Positions 7,536 through 17,600 of a stretch of 64,000 bases of DNA are shown piece after piece. Below the pieces are notes generated by a model that made no database searches, was not told the origin of the DNA, and worked only from the letters and a program-made list of their open reading frames with translations. Each line of letters starts with the position of its first letter. The first letter of the stretch is position 1. This DNA comes from Microbispora sp. NBC_01189. Its GTDB lineage: Bacteria > Actinomycetota > Actinomycetes > Streptosporangiales > Streptosporangiaceae. Position numbers and translations under genes: made by a program. The stretch covers positions 4,073,501 to 4,137,500 of the forward strand of contig NZ_CP108581.1 in assembly GCF_036010665.1 (NCBI RefSeq), read 5' to 3'.

Positions 7536-8606
7536 TTACAACAGATTTATATCCCATGACGCAATGCCGTATGTGGTGATATATGTGACGACTATTCCCC
7601 TTCCAGGATTTGCTTTCCGTAGATCATCCCATCTTTTATTAAGGCCCGATGCTGAAGCGGTCGAGAAGGTAGTCGCGAGGGCGCAGCCGGCGGCGATCCC
7701 TGCAGCAACGACGCTAGTGGAACCGAGAGTCGAAACGGCCCCCACCGCTGCTGACAGGGCGCACACGGTGGAAGTATCCGACCATATGTCCATAATATGG
7801 TCCACTAGCCAGGCTTGCAGAGCAGAATATGTTGTCACACATTTCGCGAACGTTTTGTGCGACTTACAGTCTTGCTTTGGGGCCCGGCCACATTGTTGCG
7901 TATCCTTATTGGCCTCCTTGAAGCATTCGGTAAAAGTATCTGCGAGTCTGTTGCACGCGGCGAAGTCGTTCTTCGCGACCTTTAGACATTCTAGTTGCAG
8001 GATCCCTACATCGTGGCAGGAGTCGCCTGCATACAACTTCTGACAGCCGATGAAGCGGCGACTGATGGAACCGCACGTTGTTGAATCCTTATTGTATGAG
8101 TCTTTGCCCCAGTCTCGACATGTGCCATAGAGGTCCGCCGCGTCCCTGCATTCCGTAACGCCATTCTTGCCCAGCCTGCATTCTTCATAGAGCCGCGTGG
8201 CCTCGCTGCAGGGGGTTTTATTGTACTTCGGTCTACAGGCCATGTACTCATGCACACCCTCAACGCATACTGCTCGATTGGAGCTGTTGTAATTGAGCTT
8301 GGTCCGGCACTCCTTGTACACGGTAATGGCATCACGGCAGTGCCATTTACCACCTTCTGGCTCACAAGCCGCGTACACTTCTCGGGATTCACAGGCGAGT
8401 GCCGTTTTACCCTTATCGCGACACTTTAGATACACCGCCTCTGCATCCTTGCAACCGCTCCTACCGTACTCCTCCATACAGTCATTGTGATAGTCTTTTA
8501 CTTCCTTGCAAGCATTGTCGTTATGTTTTTTCTTGCAGTCCTTCATCCATGTCTTCGACCCGACGGCCACAACCTTTTTCTTCACCTTCTTTGCTTTGTG
8601 CCCGTC
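7536..8606 (-). other. polymorphic tip of the RHS protein: Lys-rich entry, cysteine-repeat array, hydrophobic end
   Basis: This stretch encodes the residues after DPDG (about 3221-3576). A Lys-rich start (KAKKVKKKVV) leads into about eleven units with a C-x(8-14)-C-x(6)-[YF]-x-x-C spacing, for example CMEEYGRSGCKDAEAVY, CRDKGKTALACESREVY and CRPKYNKTPCSEATRLY. These end near residue 3465. Then comes a helix-like segment and an Ala/Gly/Val-rich hydrophobic stretch (about 3503-3537, ALSAAVGAVSTLG...), ending in VVTYITTYGIASWDINLL. Base composition drops to about half G+C with A/T-ending codons, against about 65-70% in the RHS shell. This is the usual mark of a swapped toxin cassette. Confidence 0.75.
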
Positions 8607-11600
8607 GGGATCTATATGCGTGAGGGGATTGTCATTGGCGTAGGCATATCGATTCAGCTGGACCGACGGATCGGCCGCGAGGGTCGCGGCGTCGCGAGAG
8701 ACGAAGTTTCCCGTGGCTGGCTGGTACCAGCGGGCAGCCATGTTCACCTTCTTGGTGCTCGGATCGGTGTATCCGCCCTGATATCCAAGGTCGTGCGTGA
8801 CACCCGTCTGGGTAATGACCTCTCCGAAGGGGTTATAGGCGATCGAGTCGACGAGGGCGCCGCCATCGATGGTGAAGGTACCGATCAGGTCGCCGTGCAG
8901 GTCGCTGAAGGCCAACTGGCCCCCGCCTCCGTCGGACAGGCTTACCGTGCGCCCGAACGCGTCCCGGCCGTACGTCGCCTTTTTGACATTGTTGCCGTCT
9001 GTAACGGCGACTAGGTTGTTCGTCTGACCGTCGTAAGCGAACTTCATCACCTGCCCGCTATCGGTGCGGGTGGCCATTCGGTCAAAAGCGTCGTAGTCGT
9101 ATGTGACTGCGTCGTCCTGGATGAGGCGGTCGAAGGCGTCGAACTTGGTGACCTCCACCTTGCCATTGGATGCCTCAGCGAGAGTGCCACGTGCCGTATA
9201 TGTAAAGGTGTAGCCGTCACCTGAGGTTAGCCGGTTGCGTTCGTCGTAGGTGTATGTCTTGTCGCCCTCACGGATGCGATTACCTGCGCCGTCCCAGCCG
9301 TATTCGGTGGTGTTGCCGTCGGGCGCGGTCCAGGAGGTAAGACGGTTGGCCCAGTCGTAGGTGTAGGTGTTGGTGCCGGCACCTGCCGTGCCTGCCGTGG
9401 TCTTGGTTTTCAGGTTGTCATCGGCGTCGTAGCCGTAGTCGATCGACGCGATCGGTGAGTCCTGGCTGCTCTTGAGCTCGTCCCTGGTAAGACGGTTTAG
9501 CGGGTCATAGGAGTAGGCCCGGTGGGCGCCATTCGCACCATAGACCACGCTGGTCAGGCGCGCCGCCTTGTCATAGCCATACTTGATGGTCGCGGATGTG
9601 ACCGGATCTGCCATGCTGGTGAGGCGGTCGGCGTCATCCCAAGTGAACGATGCCGTACCGGTGGCATCGACCCGCTGGACGAGCCGATTGTCGCCATCGT
9701 AGGCGTAAGCGTTGATGTCGCCGTCGGGTCCGCTGCTCTTCAGCAGCAGGCCTCGGTCGTTCAACGAGAAGGCCAGTTCATCAGCGTTCGTCAGGCGGCC
9801 GGCGAGGTCGTAGGTGAAGTTCTTGTCCTCCGTGACCGCCTCGGCGCCGCTGCCGCTCTGCTTGACAAGCCGGTTCAACTCGTCAAAGGTGCGCTCGACC
9901 TTGACGCCGCCGGGAAGCAGGCTCGTGACCTGGTTGCCCGTCGCATCGTAGATGGTGGTCCAGGTGCGGTCGGACGGGTTGGGGTGCGCGGCGGTGCTCG
10001 GCTCAATCACCGACTCCACCAGGCCAAGGCCGTTGTAAGTGGTGTAGGTGGTGTTACCCCGCCCATCGGTCGATCGGGTCTGCTGCCCCGCCGCGTCATA
10101 GCCGAACGAGGTGTTAATCGTCTCGGTAGCGGAGACCGGCTCATGCTGCTCGATCAGTCGGTTGCCGGCATCGTAGGTACGAGTAGTGGTGTGACCCGTC
10201 GCCGTGGTTTGGCTGGTCTGGTTGCCGACGGCGTCATAGCCGAACTTCCGGGTGCGCAGCACCGAGCCGCCGGCGTCGACGTCGGCCGTCTCGATCTGCC
10301 TGCCGGCAAGGTCGTACTTCGCGGTGTTGGATACGCCGAGGGGGTTGGTCGTCTTGACCACCCGGCCGGACAGGTCGTAGTCGAAGGTCGTGCTGTTTGC
10401 GAGCGCGTCAGTGTGCGACGTCATCTCGCCGAACGCGTTGTAGGCGCGCGTGGCGGCGTCCCCGGTCGGCCGGATCACCTTACTGAGATTGTCCGCGTCA
10501 TCGTATTCGTAGGTGGTGACATAGGCCACCGCGGTCGGTTTGCGCTCGAAGGTTGTGGTGGTGATTTGTCGGCCCAGGTCGTCGTACGTCGCTTCCCAGT
10601 GTGCCCCTGTGGGGTCGGTCAGGGACAGGGCCTCACCGAGCAGGTCATAGGTGTAGGTGGAGATGCCGGCCGCGGCGCCGCCCACGAGCGGCTGACTCAC
10701 CTGGACCTTCCGGCCGAGTCCGTCATAGAGCGCGGTCGTGGTGTGGCCACGCGCGTCGGTCGCGCTGATCTGCTGTCCGGCGGCGTCGTAGGAGGCCGTC
10801 ACGGTCGGCGTGATCGCCTGGCCTCCTGGCGGGGTGTACGCGGGCATGTCCTGGGAGACCAGGCGCCCTGCCCGGTCGAACAGGGAGGTACCGGTCCGTC
10901 CCTCCGGGTCCACGGCATGCGTCTGCTCACCGTAGGTGTTGTAGCCGAGCCGGGTGGTCGGGCGTGCGGGCGCGGCAGCACCGCCGTTGCGCTCGACCTG
11001 AACCTGCGGCAGCTTCAGCTCGATCGCCTTACCCACCGCGTCGTAACGGATGTCGGTTGTGTAGTCCGCGGCGTTCGCACCGGATGCGGTTCCCCGCGGA
11101 TCCGTGATCGCGGTTATCAGCTTCCGGTCGTCGACGGTGAGCGCGGTGACCAGGTCTTGGCCGTCGTTGTGCACGGTCTGCCTAATCGGCTGGTTGTCCA
11201 CGTTGTAGGCGTATTCGGTGGTCTCCGCACGGTCGGTTCCGGCCGCCGTCTTAGTGACGCTGACGGCGTTGTCGTTGGCGTCGTAGGCGTAGGCCGTCTT
11301 CCTGGCGAGCCTGCCCGGATCGGCCGTCTGGGAGGTGAGACGACCGGCCGCGTCGTAGACCGCGTCGATCCGTAGAGTCCCGCCGTCTGTGGTCTGCCGG
11401 GTGACGTGTCCGGCCGGGTCGTACAGCTTGGCGTCCAGCACCACATCCCGGCGGGTGGGCGAGCCGTTCGGCCGGACTCCACTGGCGATCGTCTGTGCGG
11501 TCAGGCCGTCGTCGTAGTAGGTGTACGAGGTGGTGCGGCCCATCGCATCGGTCTGGGAGGCAAGCCTTCCGGCCGGATCATAGGCGTACGACATCATGAC

Positions 11601-14600
11601 CACATCGGTGGCGGCCTGTGGGCTGACCGGGCTGCCGGTCCATCCCTTGAGGATGGTCGTGGCGAGTTCACCACGGGCCGTATAGGAGTAGTTGTAGACC
11701 GACCCACGCAGGTCGGTGTAGCTGACCTTTTGTCCCTTGTGGTCGTAACCGAACCGCTCGACACCACCTTCTGGGCCGGTCACGGAGTCGGCGCGTCCGT
11801 AGTCGTCGTAGGTGTAGGTGGTCGTGCGCTGCGGATCGCCGCCGGTCGGGTCGGACACGGTCGTGGTCAGCGGGTTGCTGTCGGCGTCGTAGGTGGAGGT
11901 CTGCCGCAGGGTGTGCGTCACCCCGGTGACCTCGTTCCTGACCCCTGGGCCCGTTATGGTCGCGGGCCGACCCTGCGGGTCGTAGGCGGTGGTCGTCGTG
12001 ACCCCGTCGGGGTTCGCCGTCGAGACCTCAGTTCGGGTGATCACTCGCCCGATGGCGTCATAGCCGTACTTCTTGACGAGACCTGTAGGGCCGGTCTCCT
12101 GGGCAAGGTCCCCGGCGGCCGTGTACGCATAGATGGTCTCGTTGCCCCTGAAGTCCTTCGCGGACTTCACCAGACCGGCCGGCGTGGCACCACCGCCAAC
12201 TGCTGGTTCCGTGCCGTCGGTGTAGACGCTGGTCTGCGAGCGGCCTTGGGGAAAGTCGGGTGTGGCCGGAACGGTCTTCTTCGTCAGCTCGCCGAAACTG
12301 TCGTATATGGCGGCGACCGCATAGGTGTCGTCCGTCGCCGATGCCGACCTGCCATCGCGGTAGGCCGTGGCCCGGTCGTTCCGGGGATCGAAGGGATCGT
12401 CCGCATTCAGGTAGTAGGAGTAGTACTCCGTGAAGCACGTGTCGCTGCTGCGGCACGTCTTCTTGGCGATGAGATTGCCGCGCACGTTGTACGACAAGTC
12501 GGTCGCCTTGCCGTTGGGATCTGTGATCTTCGCGGGGAAGCCGCCTGTGTCGTAGGCGTAGAGAGTGGTCTTGCCGACCTGGTCTGTGATGGAGACCGTC
12601 TGATATCCGCGCAGAGCATTGCCGACGTAGCTCAGGGTGCCGTTGTGCGGGTCGGTCACGGTGGCTGTGGCCGAGACCTGGGTGGTCGACTCCTTGGTGT
12701 AGACCAGGTCCGACAGCTTCCAGGTGCCGCCGTCGTCGTCGGTGTGCGTCTTGAGGCGGCCGCCATCCGCGGCATAGGTGTTCTCCGCGTGGACACGCCC
12801 CGACGGCTGGGTCTCCTTGGTCAACAGCGACCCGGCCGTTCGCGCGGCGTAGTGCGTGCGAACCTCGGCGAGTCCGAGGGGCTTGGGGTAGACCGCGACC
12901 TCGTCGATGCTGCCGGCGAACGGGAAGGTCGTGAACGACGAGGTCGTGGAGGGCCAGCCGGGAGCGCCGAATCCATTGCCGATGCGGGTGTCCCACATGG
13001 TGTCGCTGCCGGTATGGGTGATCTTGCCCGCGAGACCGCCGACGGGCTGGCCGTCGAGGAACATCGTCTGGATGTTCTCCGAGCCGGACAGCACGACATG
13101 ATGCCAGGCTCCGTCGTTGACCCTGCCGGGCGAGGTGATGGGAGCGATGGTTCCGTTCCAGAACTGACCCCGCAGCCTGCCGTCGGTACCGACATAGACG
13201 CCCAGCGCGAACATCATGGGCACGTCGTCCAAGGAGTTCTGGTAGCCGAGGATCGTGCCCGAAGAGGTGGTCTTGAACCAGGCTTCGACGGAGAGGTTGC
13301 CGCCCAGTCCGCTGACGGTGGCCTCGGGCAGTGCCACGTACTCCGATCCGGCGGTTCCCGCGAACGTCATCGCCGTGTCCGACGATCCGCCCAGCGCGCC
13401 CGCCACGCCTACGGTGGCGTTGGCCGAACTTCCCATCAGCTTGCCGTCGCTCTTGCCGGTGTCCACCCCGGCAGCGCTGGCCACCTTGCCGTACAGCACG
13501 TTCGTGGTCCCGTTGAGACGCCAGTAGCCGGTTGGCCCGGAGTCGAGCACCACGCTGCGGTATCGAGAGGCATCCGTGTACGTGTAGGTGGTGCACGCGC
13601 CTGTCGCGGCCGGAGGGCATGCCTTGATCAGCTTGTCACCGTCGTACTCGTACGTCCAGGTGATGGGCATTCCGTCGACGCGGTCGGTGGCAACGCTCGT
13701 CACGTGGCCGCCGGTCCAGCCGAAGGTGAGCGTACGCCCCCCGGTCGCGGTCACCTTCAGGAGCTTGCCGTCCGTGCCGTACACCAGGTCCTGCGTGTGG
13801 TTTCTCCTGTCGCTGACCTTGGTCAACCGCCCGGACACGTCGAACCAGTAGGACGTGGCGGACTGGTCCATCAGTCGCCAGCCACCGTCGTCCAGGGTGA
13901 CCAGGCTGGCGAAGGTGCCCGGCGGCGAGGCGTAGGTGTCGTCGCCCCTGGACGCGAACCGCTGCTGACTGCCGTCGGGGTAGGTGACCAGCACGGTGGC
14001 GGGTGGCGTGATCGTCTTCATGCCGGCCAGTTCCCGGATCTGACCGAGGGTCAGGGCCTGCTGGAACATGCGGATGTCGTCGATGGCGCCCTTGATCTCG
14101 CTGCCGAGCACCGTTGTCCCGGTCGCGTTCCAGCCTGCTGGTACTCCGGTGACCGTCCTCATCAGTTCACCGTTCAGATAAAGGGAGATGGCGCCCGCAG
14201 CCTTGTCGTACACACCGGCAACGTGGAACCACTCTCCGACGGGGGCGTTCACCCCAGACAGCACGGCGGTGCGGGCGGAACCGGCGGTGTCGGACGCGTA
14301 CGTGGCGAACATCAACTGCCCGGTCGCCTGGTCGACTCCCAGGTAGTACGGCGCCCGGTTGGTGCCGTTCTGCTGGGCCACCTGGTACGAGCCCGTCCGA
14401 TCGTTCAGCTTCAGCCAGGAGGCGACGGTGTAGCTGTCATCAGTGCGCAGCACGGGACCGGTCGTCGTCGCGACCGCACCGCCGGACTTCGCGATGGCGC
14501 CGCCGATCTTTCCCGAGACCGCGGATGTCCCGGCCGAGAGGACCGCGTTGAAGCCACGGCCGGAAGCGTCCGCCGCGAACACAGTGCCAAGGTCGCCCAG

Positions 14601-17600
14601 CCGCCAGTGACCCACCATCGACGGATAGGCGATGGCCCGCCCCTCGTCCTGGATCCGCATGTCCCAGCGGGTGGTCCAACCCGAGCCGAACGCTCCATCG
14701 GAACGCGGGTCGAGGCTGTTGTACGTGCGGTTCACGGCCAGCGGAAGTCCAGCCGTGGAAACGGACAGGTCGGTCACCGAACGTGAGTAGTTCCCGTTCA
14801 CATGATTGAACTCACGGCCTTCGGTTCCGGCAGCCAGGAGGGAGTTGATGGTTCCCTGTTCCGGTGCGGTGGTGAAGGTCTTCCACGGGGAGGTCACCGT
14901 CACCGCGCTTGTCGCGGCCTTCGCGTACCACCAGTAGGTCTTGCCCCACTGCAATCTCTTCGACGGCACGTTGAACGTCCCGTCCTTGGCCCACTCGTAG
15001 GAACTCTCACACCACGTCCAGTGGTCCTTTGTGCCCGAGCAGATCTGGAACCAGTAGACGACCTTCGTGCCGACGGAGGACTGTGCGTGCGCGGACAGCA
15101 TCGGTGTCAGCGTGCCGACCTGGGTGTTGTCCCCTGGAGAGAAGACCTGGAAGGGCAGAGCGGAAACCGTCGCGGACTGCCACAGGGACCACGGACCGTT
15201 TGTTCCGCTCGTGGTGACGCCGCGAACCCGCCACCGGATCCTCCACCCCTCGGATAGCTTCCCCGACGGGATTGCCGCCCAGGCGTTGGATCCGGACGGG
15301 TACGCCGTTGTGCCGGTCCCGGCGTAGATCTGCCCCGACCCCTGGTCGGCCGCCTCCGGATCATGCTCGATCTCGATGCCCAGGTAAGAGCTGCGCCCCT
15401 GCGGATCGGTCAACTTCCCGAAGAACCAGGGCGTGAGCGATCCCGCTGTCCAGGTCGACCCTCCCGGTGTTCCCGGAGTTATCCCCGGCGCGACAACGGC
15501 CGGTCTGTCGAGGCTGACGGTCGCTGTCTGCCAGTCCGACCAAGGCCCGCTCGTACCAGCGGTGTTGACACCGCGCACCCGCCAGCGGACGAGCCAGCCA
15601 TCGGTCAGCTTCCCAGCGGGAACCTGCACCCAGGCGTTCGATCCGGACGCATACGACGTGGTCGCCTTTCCCGACCAAATCAGTCCCGAACCCTGGCCCG
15701 GCTTGGACGGGTCATGCTCGACCTCCGCCTGTAGATATGAGGCGAGACCACCGGCATCGGTGACCTGCGTGTAGAGCCAGGGCGTCGATGAGGCGAGAAT
15801 CCACGAGGTGTCGCCCGTCTTCGTCCCGGGGACCACCCCAAGACCTGTCCCTGCCGGCTTGTTGACCGCGATCCTGGCTGTTTGCCAATCCGACCAGGGC
15901 CCGTTCACCCCGGTCGTCGTCACAGCGCGAACACGCCACCGCACCAGCCACCCGTCGGTCAGCTTCCCGGACGGTACCGAAACCGTTGCATACCGGGCGT
16001 CGTTGAACATGTCGGTAGGCGTCGTCCCTGTCGCCGACCAAATAAGCCCCGAACCCTGAGCAGGCACCGACGGATCGTGCTCGACCTCCGCCCCTAGATA
16101 GGAGTCCCGGAGAAACCCGATATCCGTGATCTTCGCTCTGAACCTCGGCGTCAGAGACGACAATGTCCACAGGCCGGCGCCTTCCGTCCCGGTCGTCGTC
16201 AACTCCGAGACCGAGGGCTTGGTGACATCGACCCTCGTCGACTGCCAGTCGGACCACGGGCCGTTGACACCCGTCGTCGTCACACCGCGAACACGCCACC
16301 GCACCACCCAACCGTCGGTCAACTTGCCCGACGGCATGGACACGGATGCGTATTTCGTATCGAGATTCGTCGCGGTCGTGCCCGTCCCCGACCAGATCAA
16401 CCCCGAACCCTGATCCGGCGCCGCCGGATCGTGCTCCACCTGAACCCCGAGATAGGAACCTCGCAGGAACATCTCATCCGAGATCTTCGCCCGGAAGGCC
16501 GGCGTTAACGACGACATCGTCCACAAGCCGGCGCTCTGCATCCCGGTCGCCGACACCTCCGACACCGAGGGCTTGGTTATGTCGAGCTTCGACGACTGCC
16601 AGTCGGACCATGCCCCATCCGCGCCTGTCGTCGGTACGGCACGAACGCGCCACCGCACCAACCAGCCGTCAGTCAACTTGCCCGACGGCACCGAAACAGA
16701 CGCATACTGCGTATCCCACGATGTCGAACTCGTGCCCGTCCCTGACCAGATCAACCCCGCACCCTGATCCGGAACCGAGGGATCGTGCTCCACCTCAGCC
16801 TTCAGGTATGACGATGGGAAGAGCGTCTGTTCTTTGATCCTCGCCTGAAATCTCGGAGTCAAGGAGGAGAGGGTCCACAAGCCGGCGCTCTGCGTCCCGG
16901 TGGCCGTCAGCTCCGATATCACGGGCTTCTTCGTATCGACCACCGCTGACTGCCAGTCCGACCAGGGGCCGTTCACACCCGTCGTCGTCGCGGCACGTAC
17001 GCGCCACCGCACCTGCCAGCCGTCAGTCAACTTTCCCGAGGGCACCGACACGGATGCGGTCGGCGTATCAAAGGTGGTCGAGGTCGTGCCCGTCCCCGAC
17101 CAGATCAGCCCCGACCCCTGAGCCGGCACCGAGGGATCGTGCTCCACCTCAGCGCCCAGATACGAACGCCTGGAGAACGTGGGATCAGAGATCTTCCCCT
17201 GAAAAGTCGGAGTCAACGACGACAACGTCCAAAACCCGGAACTCTTCGTCCCGGTCGCCCAAAGCTCAGAAACCGAGGGCTTGTTGACATCAACCTTCGC
17301 CGACTGCCAGTCCGACCATTGCCCTGCTACACCCGTCGTCGTCACACCACGAACACGCCACCGCACCAGCCAGCCATCGGTCAGCTTCCCGGAGGGAACG
17401 CTTACGTCGGTAGTGGACCCCGATGCAGCCGACGTCGTTCCCGTTCCTGAAGAAATCAGGCCGCTCCCCTGGGCCGGCACCGACGGATCATGCTCAAGCT
17501 CATAGGCCAGAAAAGAGGACCGCCACAACGGGTCGGTGATCCTGGCCTGGAAATACGGGGTCAACGAGGAAAACGTCCACAGACCCGCACCCTGGGTTCC

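Noticed and set aside
9522-14786. Two very long plus-strand open frames (617 and 1126 codons) opposite the RHS gene
   Set aside because: They lie wholly antisense to the YD-repeat region, are rich in Val/Gly/Arg/His without any domain, and arise from the codon bias of the real gene on the other strand.
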